64,000 bases of DNA from Chloroflexota bacterium (GTDB lineage: Bacteria; Chloroflexota; Limnocylindria; Limnocylindrales; CSP1-4), in contig JAHBUZ010000003.1 in assembly GCA_019637815.1 (NCBI GenBank), forward strand, positions 124,001 to 188,000, written 5' to 3'. The position numbers and the translations under genes are program-made. The first letter of the stretch is position 1; every line of letters starts with the position of its first letter. The notes under the pieces were generated by a model. That model was not told where the DNA came from. It was given only the letters and a program-made list of their open reading frames with translations, and searched no databases. This document shows positions 54,501 through 63,359 of this stretch, one piece after another.

Positions 54501-54648
54501 CGATCGCCCCACTGGTGGAGCACCTGCCGGGTCATCGCCGCCGCTTCCATGCCATGTGCCCCACTGGTGGAGCGATCGGCGATCCGGCCGAGCGTGGAGC
54601 CGGGCGTCGCGGCTGCAGCCAGGTGGCTCGTGGACGACCAGCCAGACC
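54501..54648 (-). repeat. Dispersed ~150-bp repeat, copy B
   Basis: The complement of this stretch aligns along its length with 29196-29346 and 61088-61239. It again holds two GCTCCACCAGTGGGGC units, the first followed by ACATGGC. It is the most diverged of the three, especially in its first 70 bp. It sits in the 439-bp gap (54396-54834) between the broken VOC gene and the dihydrofolate-reductase-like gene; I see no ORF in the rest of that gap with a plausible start and composition. Confidence 0.7.
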
Positions 54649-54834
54649 AAGTGGCAGGGTCTCCCCACCCGGGCCGGTCGAGACGTATGGATATGTATAC
54701 GTCGGACGGCTCCCATCGACAGTCAGGCCCGTCGTTCCTGGGCCGCAGAGTGCGGAGTGTGCCCTCGGTCGGCGCCTGGCGACGGTCGGGTGGGTGACGT
54801 CCTGGCCCTCAGCGCTGCCGCGGCTGCACGGACC

Positions 54835-55479
54835 TCAGCGACGCCTGGTGAACGTCAGGTGTGTGACGCCGCTGGAGGTCGATGTGGCTTCGATGTCGTA
54901 GGTCGTCTCGAGTGCCTCGAGACCATCCCAGATCCGGACGCCTCGGCCGAGCACGATCGGCACCTGGACCAGGTGCATGTGGTCGACGAGCCCCTCGCGG
55001 ACGAAGTCGCGGACCACGGTGGGCCCGCCGCCGATCCGGACGTCCAGACCGCCGGCCGCTTCCCGCGCCCGCCGGAGCGCCTCGGCCGGCGTGGCGTCGA
55101 GGAAGTGGAAGGTGGTGCCGCCCTCCATCTCGATGGAGGGTCGTGGTCGATGGGTGAGCACGAACGTGGGCGTGTGGAACGGCGGGTCCGAGCCCCACCA
55201 GCCCGTCCAGTCCGGGTCGTCCTGCCAGCCCGGAGGGCCGAACTTGTTGGCACCCATGATCTCGGCACCGAATCCGTGACCGTGCAGCGTGGCGAAGGCG
55301 TTGTCGGCGCCCGCGGTGCCGCCGGGGGCACCGACCATCTCGTTCCAGAACCGCGTGGCGAACATCCACTCATGGAGACGCTCCCCGGCGTGCCCGAACG
55401 GAGCTTCGGCGGTCTGGGGTTCACCGGTCGCGAAGCCGTCGAGGGAGATCGCGAGGTTGTGGATCCGGACATCGGACAT
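54835..55479 (-). CDS. Dihydrofolate reductase (RibD C-terminal) family protein
   Basis: 214 residues from ATG 55479. The fold signature is MSDVRIHNLAISLDGFATGE (Ile-Ser-x-D-G), FGAEIMGANKFGPPGWQDDP, FVLTHRPRPSIEMEGGTTFH, GLDVRIGGGPTVVRDFVREG and LVDHMHLVQVPIVLGRGVRI. This is the RibD-C/DHFR-like reductase family, NADPH-using and often stand-alone in Actinomycetota and Chloroflexota; the substrate is unknown and it is not assumed to be the essential FolA. Encoded downstream of tRNA-Val on the same strand. Confidence 0.88.
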   Translation of the reverse strand: MSDVRIHNLAISLDGFATGEPQTAEAPFGHAGERLHEWMFATRFWNEMVGAPGGTAGADNAFATLHGHGFGAEIMGANKFGPPGWQDDPDWTGWWGSDPPFHTPTFVLTHRPRPSIEMEGGTTFHFLDATPAEALRRAREAAGGLDVRIGGGPTVVRDFVREGLVDHMHLVQVPIVLGRGVRIWDGLEALETTYDIEATSTSSGVTHLTFTRRR

Positions 55480-55603
55480 GGGCTGTCCCTCCTCGGTCGG
55501 CGGCCGCGGTGATGCGGCTCGCGGTCGACCAGCCGGGGCGGACGACGGGTCCTGGCCCACGCGTCCGACGGACAGCATCGACCGCAGCAGGAGCAAGGGG
55601 TAG

Positions 55604-55680
55604 TGGTGGGCGACACTGGACTCGAACCAGTGACCTCTTGCATGTCAAGCAAGTGCTCTAACCAGCTGAGCTAGCCGCCC
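55604..55680 (-). tRNA. tRNA-Val (anticodon GAC)
   Basis: 77 nt on the minus strand with CCA encoded. Acceptor GGGCGGC pairs with GTCGCCC, followed by discriminator A and CCA. The D arm has GCTCAGCTGGTTAGAGC, the anticodon stem-loop is CTTGC-TTGACAT-GCAAG with GAC at the centre (valine GUC/GUU), and the T arm has GGTTCGAGTCC. The gene is followed by the dihydrofolate-reductase-like gene and preceded by a hairpin terminator of the RCC1 gene. Confidence 0.97.
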
Positions 55681-55710
55681 GCAGCAGGAGCGACATCGTA
55701 CCAGAACCCG

Positions 55711-55740
55711 CGGACCGGCCGACCTTGGCCGGCCGTCCGA
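55711..55740 (-). terminator. Hairpin after the RCC1-repeat gene
   Basis: CCGGCC (55715-55720), loop GACCTT, GGCCGG (55727-55732), with flanking GGAC/GTCC that can extend the stem. It begins one base after the RCC1 gene stop on the minus strand, before the tRNA, so a terminator is likely. Confidence 0.6.
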
Positions 55741-57099
55741 TCAGAAGCGGACGCGGATCGGGCTCTTGTTGTTGGTCGAGCTGCCATTGCCCAGCTGGCC
55801 GTTCTTGTTGCTGCCCCAGCACCAGACCGTCCGGTCGCTCTTCCGGGCGCAGCTGAAGCTGCCGCCGGCCTTCGAGCCATTGAGCGCGAGCTGCTGGACC
55901 CCGGTGAGACCGTTGACCTTGACCCGGGTCTTCTTGTCCTTGACCGACGCCTTCCGCGCCAGCTGGAGATGGCTGTTGCTGCCCCAGCACCAGACGATGT
56001 TGTTCTTCCGGATGGCGCAGCTGTGGTCGTACCCGGCCGCCACCTGCTTGGCGTCCTTGACGTTCTTGACCGTCTGTCGCCACTCGGTCCCCTTGTCCGA
56101 GGCGAGCTTGCGCACCTTCCGGTTGCCGTTGCCGAGCTGCCCCGAGGCGTTTTCGCCCCAGCAGGAGATGCGCCCGTTGTGGAAGACCGCGCAGGTGTGG
56201 GCCCGACCGGCAGCCACCCGCTTGACACCCGTGAGCTCGCTGATGCCACCGGTGCCGACGTTCTTCCGGAGGACGTTGGATGGCACCGATCGCTTGGCCG
56301 TGTCGTTCACGCCCAGCCGGCCGCTGCCGTTGTGGCCCCAGCAATGCACCCGATCCTGCTCGACCGTGATGGATGACGGCTGCGGCGCGGCACACGAGTG
56401 GTCGGGACCGAGGGACAGCGGACCGCGTGTGTGATACAGGTTCCGAGGCGTGGGGCTGCTCTGGTACTTCTCATGGCCCAGCTGCCCGGAAGTGCCCTTG
56501 CCCCAACAGCGGACGATCCGCGGGATGCCCGTCGCCTGCGTGGTCGCAGCACACGCATGAGCACCGCCCGCCGACAGGTCGGTCACGGCCGTGAACGCAG
56601 GGTTGCCGAGCTTGACCTGCCGGAGGACGCCCGTCAGGCCACCGACCGACCCGGTGCCGAGCTGGCCCTGGCCGTTGGCGCCCCAGCACCACACGGTGTG
56701 GTCCGTGCGTCGGGCGCACGTGAAGTTCCCGCCTGCCGCGACCTGGACCACGTTGTTGAGCGCCGTCCGGGTGCTGCCCATGTGCAGGTTGACCCGCACC
56801 GGCCGTCGGCGCGTGGTGGTCGTCCCGTCGCCCAGCTGGCCCTGCTTGTTGAAGCCCCAGCACCAGACGGTGCCGTTCGTCTTGACGGCACAGACGTGTC
56901 GGGCGCCAGCGGAGATCTGCTTGACCTCGTCACCGGCAGCTGCCACGGGTGCCGCCTGCGGGATGGCCGCCGCGAGAACGAGGCCCAGGGCCGCGACGAA
57001 CACGCGGATGGCGGGTCGGATGGCGGACGAACCCGACGGGGCCAGGTGGGATCCGGTGGGATGGGCGGGGCCGCGCACGGACGCGTGCCGATCGGGCAT
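55741..57099 (-). CDS. Secreted RCC1-repeat (beta-propeller) protein
   Basis: 452 residues. A long signal region (IRVFVAALGLVLAAAIPQAA) leads into seven or so RCC1-type blades, each with G-x-x-H/N-x-C-A near its start and V-W-C-W-G-x-N-x-x-G-Q-L-G at its end, for example NGTVWCWGFNKQGQLGDGTT, DHTVWCWGANGQGQLGTGSV, GRISCWGENASGQLGNGNRK and RTVWCWGSNKNGQLGNGSST. Conserved Cys pairs per blade (H-x-C-A and C-W-G) suggest disulfides in the exported form. RCC1 folds serve protein or carbohydrate binding; secreted bacterial ones are common in Chloroflexota and myxobacteria, roles mostly unknown. Confidence 0.92.
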   Translation of the reverse strand: MPDRHASVRGPAHPTGSHLAPSGSSAIRPAIRVFVAALGLVLAAAIPQAAPVAAAGDEVKQISAGARHVCAVKTNGTVWCWGFNKQGQLGDGTTTTRRRPVRVNLHMGSTRTALNNVVQVAAGGNFTCARRTDHTVWCWGANGQGQLGTGSVGGLTGVLRQVKLGNPAFTAVTDLSAGGAHACAATTQATGIPRIVRCWGKGTSGQLGHEKYQSSPTPRNLYHTRGPLSLGPDHSCAAPQPSSITVEQDRVHCWGHNGSGRLGVNDTAKRSVPSNVLRKNVGTGGISELTGVKRVAAGRAHTCAVFHNGRISCWGENASGQLGNGNRKVRKLASDKGTEWRQTVKNVKDAKQVAAGYDHSCAIRKNNIVWCWGSNSHLQLARKASVKDKKTRVKVNGLTGVQQLALNGSKAGGSFSCARKSDRTVWCWGSNKNGQLGNGSSTNNKSPIRVRF

Positions 57100-57235
57100 G
57101 GCAGGCTCCTCCTGGGTGGAGCGACCTCTCTGGACCCCACGTCAGCGAGGAACTCCCGGCCGCCTGATGCTCAGGACGATCGTACGGGGCATGGTCAAGC
57201 GTGGCCCGGAGGACCTGTCGGGGTCAGACGGAAGG

Positions 57236-57730
57236 CTAGAACTGGGCGAGCAGCTCGGACCGCTTCGCGTCGAACTCCTGTGGGCTGATGAGCCCCGCGT
57301 TCCGAGCCGCGGCGAGCTGGCCGAGCCGGTCCGCGAGCGCTGGTCCTGTGCCTGCCGAGGGCCATGTCGTCTGCTCGGCAGACTGACTGAGCTCGTACGT
57401 CACGAGGAGTGTCCCAGGCGGCTTGGCCATCAGCAAGGCCACCAGGATCAGGATGCCGACGAGCAGGATCGTCAGCAGGACGGCGACGACGAAGGCCGCG
57501 ACGCCGTACGAACCGGGGGCCCAGACCTGGGATGCCGGGTGATAGCCGAGACGTGACATGCGCTCGGCATCGGCCTCGAACAGGGTCGTAGCGAGTCGCT
57601 GGTCACCCTTGTACCGTCGGATGACCGGCGTCTGGCCCGGTGTGGGTGGTGTGGGATACGGATCCTTCAGACGGGGTCCGCGAGCGGAGGCCTGTGCCAT
57701 GAGCCTGGTGTATCGGGGATCGGCGGTCAT
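57236..57730 (-). CDS. Membrane protein with C-terminal SHOCT domain
   Basis: 164 residues from ATG 57730. The cytoplasmic head (ADPRYTRLMAQASARG, VIRRYKGDQRLATTLFEADA) is followed by one strong membrane helix (VAAFVVAVLLTILLVGILIL) and a C-terminal SHOCT motif LADRLGQLAAARNAGLISPQ EFDAK type, the short C-terminal helix pair seen on many membrane or exported proteins. No catalytic motif. An upstream in-frame start would add a poor N-terminus. Role unknown; SHOCT domains are thought to assist oligomerisation. Confidence 0.75.
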   Translation of the reverse strand: MTADPRYTRLMAQASARGPRLKDPYPTPPTPGQTPVIRRYKGDQRLATTLFEADAERMSRLGYHPASQVWAPGSYGVAAFVVAVLLTILLVGILILVALLMAKPPGTLLVTYELSQSAEQTTWPSAGTGPALADRLGQLAAARNAGLISPQEFDAKRSELLAQF

Positions 57731-57855
57731 CGACGGGCTCTCGTGCGGACGAAGTGGTGGTGGCACGATGCCACTGCACCCCACCGGAGTCGCCCCTACC
57801 TTCGTACCGTCGGTGAGCGGGGTCCCCGCTGCGCGCGCCGGCGCATCGGAACGGT

Positions 57856-57891
57856 CCGGCCGGCGCGCCCTTCGCGGGCGACGCCGGCCGG
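57856..57891 (-). terminator. Strong hairpin after the S55 peptidase gene
   Basis: CCGGCCGGCG (57856-57865) pairs with CGCCGGCCGG (57882-57891) over 10 bp, with an inner stem CGCCC/GGGCG around a TTCGC loop. It lies just downstream of the S55 peptidase stop (minus strand). GC-rich intrinsic terminator candidate without a U tract. Confidence 0.6.
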
Positions 57892-57898
57892 TGGACGA

Positions 57899-59725
57899 TC
57901 AGCGGATCTCGACGAGGATCTCCGTGCCGCCCGTGACCACGGAGGTCTGGCGCGCGACGGTGGTCCGTGAGGTGCCACCGCCGACGAAGTCGTCGGTCTC
58001 CAGCGCCGCGATGAGGTCATCGCCGCGAGGCGCGTCCGCGAGCGTGCGCAGGAGCTTCGGGAACGTGGTGCCGCAGGCGCTGGGATCCCAGACGCAGTCG
58101 GTGGTGAGCTCGCTGCCGCCCGCCACCACGAGGTAGCCCATGCCGGCCGCCCTGGCGGGCACGGTCAGGCGCAGCGTCTGTGTGGTGGCCTGTCCGCGCT
58201 GGTCCACGAGCCGCACCCGGATGGCGAGGCGGTCACCGGCACGCACCGTGAGGGACTGCCGCTCCCGGAACTCGCCGCCGTTGCGGGAGATGAGCACCTT
58301 GCGGATGGCACTTCGCTTGACGGTCGGGCTCGCGGTGGCACGCATGGTGATGCCCGTGAACCTGATCTGCTCCGACGCGTTGTCCGCGAGGAGACCGAGC
58401 TGCTGATAGAGCGCGTTCGCAGCGTCGTAGGCGGCGTCCGTGGACGCGAACCGGTCGCTCCGCCGGAGCTCCCAGGTGCGTCCGTCGGCACGTCGACCGG
58501 TGACGGTCCATGACGCGGTCACGGTGCCCTTGCCGACCCGGTCCGCGGTGGCCTGGATGTCGTAGTACAGGTGGTTCGCCGCGACGACCGGGACCCAGTC
58601 GGACGCGGTCACCTGGGTCGTCCCGGTGCGGATCCGACCCGATTCGGTCGAACGCACGCGCGCCACGAGCGGGATGAGGCGAGGCTGTCGGCCGACCCGT
58701 GCCTGGACGCCCGCCAGCCGGTCCTGGTCGATGACACCGAACAGGCGCCCGACGTTGGCGAGCTTGTAGGGCACGAGGCCATCGATGATGGCCAGCGCGC
58801 TGGCTCGGGCCGCACCATAGGCCACCTTCCCTTCGGCGGTCATGGGATGGCCGAAGCCGAGGACGACGCCGTCACACACCGACGTCACGGTGCCGACCGC
58901 GCTCACGGTCACGTCCCCGAAGGAGATGACACCCGCGAGGTTGCCGCCCGCCTTGGGAGCGGCGGCGAGCGTCGTGCCGCCACCCGCAGCGCTGCCGGTG
59001 GTGACACGCACGGGACCCAGCTCTGAACGCAGCTCCTTGACGAGTGCGTTGCGCATCCTGCCCACGCCGCCACTCACCACGACGGGCGTGGTGATCCGGG
59101 TGAGCGTCGCGCTGGTGGCGTTCGTCTTGCCCGCCGCGCGAGCGACGGTCCGACCGAGCGTCCCGGTGATCCGGACGCGGGTCGCATCCGCGACCGTCCG
59201 TGCGCCATAGGTCGTGGTGATGCGCGTCATGTAGCGCGCCGGGGTCATGCCACCGATGCGTGACGGACCCTGCGAGAAGCTGTAGGAGATGGCGCCCGCG
59301 AGCTTGCCATCGATGTAGACGGGCGACCCGGACATGCCCGCCCAGATGCCCTTGCCCTGCGCGATGACCCGCTCGCCCGGCAGGTCGCTGACCTTGACCA
59401 CGATGAGGTCACGCCCGGGCGCGATGCCGTCATCGAGGGTGCCCAGGATGCGCACCCGGAACGGACGTGGCGTGTCGCCGCTGGTCACGGTCCAGCCGGT
59501 GCCGACCAGCCCTTCGGTGATCCTGGACGTGGCCATGGTGGGCGGACAGGCTGCTGGCGCGCTCGCGGTCTGGTCCGCGGCGGGCGCCGGTGCCGTGGGT
59601 GCTGCCAGGGCGGAGCCACCGCCGAGCAGCATCACCCCAGCGATCAGGGCGGAAACGGACGTGCGCACCCGCACACGAGTCGACAGCATCCCGTGGGTAC
59701 TCCTCGTGACCATGGACCGCACCAT
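57899..59725 (-). CDS. Secreted SpoIVB-like S55-family serine peptidase
   Basis: 608 residues from ATG 59725 (strong GGGAGG-type site; ATG 59689 is closer to the signal core RTSVSALIAGVMLLGGGSA). The S55 domain covers about residues 65-320: ITEGLVGTGWTVTSGDTPRP, FRVRILGTLDDGIAPGRDLI, catalytic Ser in GIWAGMSGSPVYIDGKLAGA, and the His-containing VCDGVVLGFGHPMTAEGKVA. This is the fold of SpoIVB, which in Bacillus cleaves SpoIVFA to start sigma-K activation. Here it is a long exported protein outside any sporulation locus, with a ~280-residue beta-rich C-terminus instead of a PDZ. Substrate unknown. Confidence 0.88.
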   Translation of the reverse strand: MVRSMVTRSTHGMLSTRVRVRTSVSALIAGVMLLGGGSALAAPTAPAPAADQTASAPAACPPTMATSRITEGLVGTGWTVTSGDTPRPFRVRILGTLDDGIAPGRDLIVVKVSDLPGERVIAQGKGIWAGMSGSPVYIDGKLAGAISYSFSQGPSRIGGMTPARYMTRITTTYGARTVADATRVRITGTLGRTVARAAGKTNATSATLTRITTPVVVSGGVGRMRNALVKELRSELGPVRVTTGSAAGGGTTLAAAPKAGGNLAGVISFGDVTVSAVGTVTSVCDGVVLGFGHPMTAEGKVAYGAARASALAIIDGLVPYKLANVGRLFGVIDQDRLAGVQARVGRQPRLIPLVARVRSTESGRIRTGTTQVTASDWVPVVAANHLYYDIQATADRVGKGTVTASWTVTGRRADGRTWELRRSDRFASTDAAYDAANALYQQLGLLADNASEQIRFTGITMRATASPTVKRSAIRKVLISRNGGEFRERQSLTVRAGDRLAIRVRLVDQRGQATTQTLRLTVPARAAGMGYLVVAGGSELTTDCVWDPSACGTTFPKLLRTLADAPRGDDLIAALETDDFVGGGTSRTTVARQTSVVTGGTEILVEIR

Positions 59726-59793
59726 CCGCCCTCCCTCGGTCGGTCCAGACGCGGACCGTATCAGAAGCCGACCGACCGCGTAGCATCGCGATC

Positions 59794-61002
59794 GTGGATA
59801 CGACGCCCGACCCCGCCATCGATCACACGAGCCCGGAGCGGCTCGTGGAACGGCTGCTCACCGAGCATCCGGACGCCGACCCCGCGGCGGTGCGGATCGT
59901 GCGCGCACCAGGGCGCGTGAACATCATCGGCGAGCACACGGACTACAACGATGGCTTCGTGCTGCCCGCCGCCATCGACCTCGAGATCCGGATCGCGCTC
60001 GTGGCGGACGATGGGGACGTCGCGGACCTGACCCTGGCGGCAACCGGCGAGCGCACGCCGATCCCGGTACGGCCGGTCGAGGTCATCGGCGCGCCCACGG
60101 GTGCCTGGACCGACTATGTCGCGGGGACGGCCCTCGAGCTGGCGCGAGGCGGCCTGCCGGTGCACGGCTTCCGCGGCGTCCTGGCGAGCAGCCTTCCGGA
60201 AGGCGCGGGGCTCTCCTCCTCTGCCGCCCTGGAGCTGGCGAGCGCGTGGGCGCTCTCTCCCGCGGGCGGCCCGGCCGTGAGCCCCATGGATGTGGCGCGA
60301 CTGGCCCAGCGCGCCGAGAACGGGTACGTGGGGGTGCGCTGCGGTCTGATGGACCAGTTCGCATCCGCGTGTGGCGTGGACGGCGCGGCCGTGCTGCTCG
60401 ACTGCCGCAGCGGTGCGTCCCGCGTGGTGCCGCTCCCCGAGGACCTGGTGGTCGTGGTCACGCACTCCGGGGTGCCGCGGACCCTCGGCAGCTCCGCGTA
60501 CAACGACCGACGCGCGGACTGCGAGCGGGCCGCCGCGATCATCGGACGCCACGAGCCGGCGGTGCGGGCGCTGCGGGACGTGGACGCCGCCATGCTCGCG
60601 CGATGGGCGGACGAGCTGGACGGCGCCGCGCTCCTGCGGGCTCGCCACGTGGTGGAGGAGGACGCGCGGGTGCTGCGCGTGGAGCAGGCGCTCGCGGCGG
60701 GCGACCTGGCAGCGGTGGGCGAGCTGTTCGCGGCATCGCACGCCTCGCTGCGGGACCTGTTCGAGGTGAGCGTGCCCGAGCTGGACCTGCTCGTGGCGCT
60801 GGCCGCGAGCGTGCCAGGGGTCGTGGCGACCCGCATGACCGGCGCCGGGTTCGGTGGCTGCACGGTGTCACTGGTGCGGCCGGACGCGGTCGATGCGCTG
60901 CGCGCGGTCGTCGAGGGCGAGTACCGGGCGCGGACCGGGCGCGAGCCACGGCTCTGGCCGGTGCGCGCCGTGGTCGGCGCTGGCGAGCTGCCACTGCCCT
61001 GA
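59794..61002 (+). CDS. galK: Galactokinase
   Basis: 402 residues from GTG 59794. GHMP-kinase motifs are RAPGRVNIIGEHTDYNDGFV (galactokinase signature), LPEGAGLSSSAALELASAWA (ATP loop), GVRCGLMDQFASACGVDGAA, and the third motif RMTGAGFGGCTVSLVRPDAV. Catalytic Arg and Asp are in the first and third of these. It phosphorylates galactose to galactose-1-phosphate. It is divergent from the S55 peptidase gene (68-bp gap), and its nearest sugar-related neighbour is the ABC importer at 61409, transcribed toward it. Confidence 0.96.
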   Translation: MDTTPDPAIDHTSPERLVERLLTEHPDADPAAVRIVRAPGRVNIIGEHTDYNDGFVLPAAIDLEIRIALVADDGDVADLTLAATGERTPIPVRPVEVIGAPTGAWTDYVAGTALELARGGLPVHGFRGVLASSLPEGAGLSSSAALELASAWALSPAGGPAVSPMDVARLAQRAENGYVGVRCGLMDQFASACGVDGAAVLLDCRSGASRVVPLPEDLVVVVTHSGVPRTLGSSAYNDRRADCERAAAIIGRHEPAVRALRDVDAAMLARWADELDGAALLRARHVVEEDARVLRVEQALAAGDLAAVGELFAASHASLRDLFEVSVPELDLLVALAASVPGVVATRMTGAGFGGCTVSLVRPDAVDALRAVVEGEYRARTGREPRLWPVRAVVGAGELPLP

Positions 61003-61087
61003 GGGGGCCCACTCGGTGACATGAGCCCGCGACGCCAGGGCATCCATAGGGGCTTGGGGAGGCTGGCCGGTCGAGTCCTGTCCAGTT

Positions 61088-61239
61088 GGTTCGACTGGCT
61101 GACCACGTGCCGCTTCCCGACCGCTCCGCGACGCAAGGCCACGCTCAGAGGGATCGCCGATCGCTCCACCAGTGGGGCACCTGGCGTGGAAGTGTTCCCG
61201 ATGAGCCGGCAGGTGCTCCACCAGTCGGATCATCTGGCC
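61088..61239 (+). repeat. Dispersed ~150-bp repeat, copy C
   Basis: The best preserved match to copy A. Units at 61163-61185 and 61215-61238 read GCTCCACCAGTGGGGC... and GCTCCACCAGTCGGATCA..., each ending CTGGC, 52 bp apart; CCAG and CTGG within each can pair. The shared leader includes GACTGGCTGACCACGTGCCG. It lies in the 406-bp gap 61003-61408 between convergent galK and the permease; apart from this element I see no gene there. Confidence 0.8.
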
Positions 61240-61408
61240 TGAGGTGGGTCCGACCGATCGTCGCGACACCCAGGGATGGAGGTGTCGCGATGGGCATGGG
61301 CGAACGCCGGGCGGGGATACTGACGTGGCGCGGTGGTCGGCGCTGGCGAGGTGGCGCTCCCCTGACCGACCGCCGAGCTCGGATGGAGTCACCCGAGGCG
61401 CGGCGACG

Positions 61409-62329
61409 CTAGCCCTTGGTGGAGCCGAGGGTCAGGCCACCGATGAACTGCCGTTGGAGCACCAGGTACACCACGAGCGTGGGTAAGGCGACCAGCAGCG
61501 CCCCGGCCGCCACGAGGTTGTTGTCCACGAAGAACTGGCCCTTGAGGTTGTTGAGCGCGGAGGTGATGGGCAGCTTGCTGCCGGTGCTCATGAGCATCAG
61601 CGCCCAGAAGAAGTCGTTGTAGATCCAAGTGAACTGGAGGGTCCCGAGCGCCGCCAGCGCGGGCCGGGTCAGGGGCATGATCACCCGCGAGTAGGTCGTC
61701 CAGACCCCCGCGCCATCGACCACGGCCGCCTCGTTCAGCTCCTTCGGCAGCGTCTTCATGTAGTTGCTCAGCACGAACGTACAGAAGCCGAGCTGGAACG
61801 CCACGTGGATGAGGACCATGCCCAGGTACTGGTCGTAGAGCAGCAGGCCCCGCTCCGCGAGGGGCGTCCCGACCAGCACCTCCGGCGCCCGGATGGCGAG
61901 ATAGATCCGGAACAGGGGCGTGATGATCACCTGGGGTGGCAGCAGGTTGAGCGCCGTGAACAGCATCAGCAGCACGAGGTTGAAGCGCCAGCTGTAGCGC
62001 GACACGGCGAACGCCATCATGGACGCCAGGAACAGCACCAGGATGACCGCGGGCACGACGATGACCAGCGTGTTCAGGAAGTAGCGCGCCAGCTCCGCGG
62101 AGTTCCAGGCCGTCGTGAAGTTGTCGAGGGTGAGCGTGTCCGGCAGCGACAGGAAGCCCTTGTTGGACGTCTCGCTGTAGGGCCGCAGGGCCTGGTAGAT
62201 GGTCCACAGGAGCGGGAACAGCCAGACGATGCTGACCACGATGAGGAAGCCGTGCAGCGCGATCCGCCGACGGTCGGGTGGTCGACGCTCGGGTGCGGGC
62301 TGCTCGCGCGCGAGGATGGCCGTGCTCAC
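61409..62329 (-). CDS. Carbohydrate ABC transporter permease (MalG type)
   Basis: 306 residues with six membrane segments, for example IALHGFLIVVSIVWLFPLLW and LVIVVPAVILVLFLASMMAF. The family EAA loop is KELNEAAVVDGAGVWTTYSR, with VIMPLTRPALAALGTLQF after it, for contact with the ATPase. The C-terminus ends FIGGLTLGSTKG, a typical MalG-type end. It is the second permease of the importer with the gene upstream. Its ATPase is not in the window; such importers often use a shared MsmK-type ATPase. Confidence 0.93.
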   Translation of the reverse strand: MSTAILAREQPAPERRPPDRRRIALHGFLIVVSIVWLFPLLWTIYQALRPYSETSNKGFLSLPDTLTLDNFTTAWNSAELARYFLNTLVIVVPAVILVLFLASMMAFAVSRYSWRFNLVLLMLFTALNLLPPQVIITPLFRIYLAIRAPEVLVGTPLAERGLLLYDQYLGMVLIHVAFQLGFCTFVLSNYMKTLPKELNEAAVVDGAGVWTTYSRVIMPLTRPALAALGTLQFTWIYNDFFWALMLMSTGSKLPITSALNNLKGQFFVDNNLVAAGALLVALPTLVVYLVLQRQFIGGLTLGSTKG

Positions 62330-62342
62330 GGGCGTCTCCTGC

Positions 62343-63329
62343 TCATTCCGCCTCCGCGCGCACCGAGCGCACGAGGTAGTACACGATGGGCCCCAGCGAG
62401 ATCACCAGGAGCACCACCGCGATGGCCGAGCCGAACCCCACCAGGCTCGCCTCACCGATGAGGTTGTTGGTGACGAGGATGGACAGCAGCTCCAGGCCGT
62501 TCTTGCCGCGGTTGATGACGTACGCGATATCGAACGCGCGCAACGATTCGATGACCGTGATGACGAGGACCACGATGTTGATGGGGCGCAGCACCGGGAA
62601 GACGACCCGCAGGAACGTCTGACGCTCGTTCGCCCCGTCCAGCTGCGCCGCCTCGCGGAGGCTCGGGTCCACCGCCTTGAGACCTGCCAGGTAGAGCACC
62701 ATCACGTAGCCCACGTGGCGCCACGAGGCGGCCACCAGGACCGCCCACAGGTTGATGTCCTTGTCGCCCAGCCAGTCGATGAAGTGCTCGTCCCGGGACG
62801 TGGTCCCGAACAGGTTGTTGAGGAAGCCCTGGTCCGGTGAGTACTGGAGCGTCCAGATGAAGCCCACGATGGCGAGCGAGAGCACCACCGGCATGTACAG
62901 CACGCTCTGGTAGATGCGGGTGCCCCGGATGCCCTTGTCCAGGAGCACCGCGAAGAACAGCCCGAGGGGCGTGGCCACGAACAGGAAGAAGGCCAGCCAC
63001 AGGATGTTGTGGCTGAGCGCGGGCCAGAAGGGCCGGTACTTGGTGAACAGGTTGACGTAGTTGTCGAGGCCCACGTACTGGATCCGGTCCAGGCCACCGA
63101 TGCCGTTCCACGACGTGAACGAGAGCAGGATGGACAGGATCGTGGGCACGAGGATGAACGCCACGACGAGGAAGGTGGGCACCGCCACCATGCCCACGAG
63201 GGTCAGGCGGTCACGGGTCGTGAGGGTGCTGCCTCGTCGTCGTCGCCGTCGACCCTCGGGCATGACGGGACCCGCCCCGCCGGTGACCGGCGGAGCGGGC
63301 GGATGGCTGACCAGGGCGGGATCCGTCAC
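62343..63329 (-). CDS. Carbohydrate ABC transporter permease (MalF type)
   Basis: 328 residues. A basic head (GRRRRRRGSTLTTRDRLTLV) leads to six membrane segments (VAVPTFLVVAFILVPTILSI, ILWLAFFLFVATPLGLFFAV, VVLSLAIVGFIWTLQYS and others). The EAA loop is DPSLREAAQLDGANERQTFL followed by RVVFPVLRPINIVVLVITVI. It pairs with the permease 13 bp downstream and is preceded by a solute-binding protein gene. The substrate is presumably an oligosaccharide; galK lies beyond the repeat but co-function is not shown. Confidence 0.93.
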   Translation of the reverse strand: MTDPALVSHPPAPPVTGGAGPVMPEGRRRRRRGSTLTTRDRLTLVGMVAVPTFLVVAFILVPTILSILLSFTSWNGIGGLDRIQYVGLDNYVNLFTKYRPFWPALSHNILWLAFFLFVATPLGLFFAVLLDKGIRGTRIYQSVLYMPVVLSLAIVGFIWTLQYSPDQGFLNNLFGTTSRDEHFIDWLGDKDINLWAVLVAASWRHVGYVMVLYLAGLKAVDPSLREAAQLDGANERQTFLRVVFPVLRPINIVVLVITVIESLRAFDIAYVINRGKNGLELLSILVTNNLIGEASLVGFGSAIAVVLLVISLGPIVYYLVRSVRAEAE

Positions 63330-63359
63330 TGGTCGGCGTGGCGGTGGAGCGGGTGGGTC

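Noticed and set aside
59780..59790. A HisR-type TAGCAT site before galK
   Set aside because: A single TAGCAT without symmetry; more likely chance or a -10-like element.
54431..61392. A shared peptide (C-P-T-G-G-A-I-G-D) readable in the three dispersed repeats
   Set aside because: It arises because the DNA is similar; the frames have no consistent start, stop or composition, so a protein-coding repeat is not supported.
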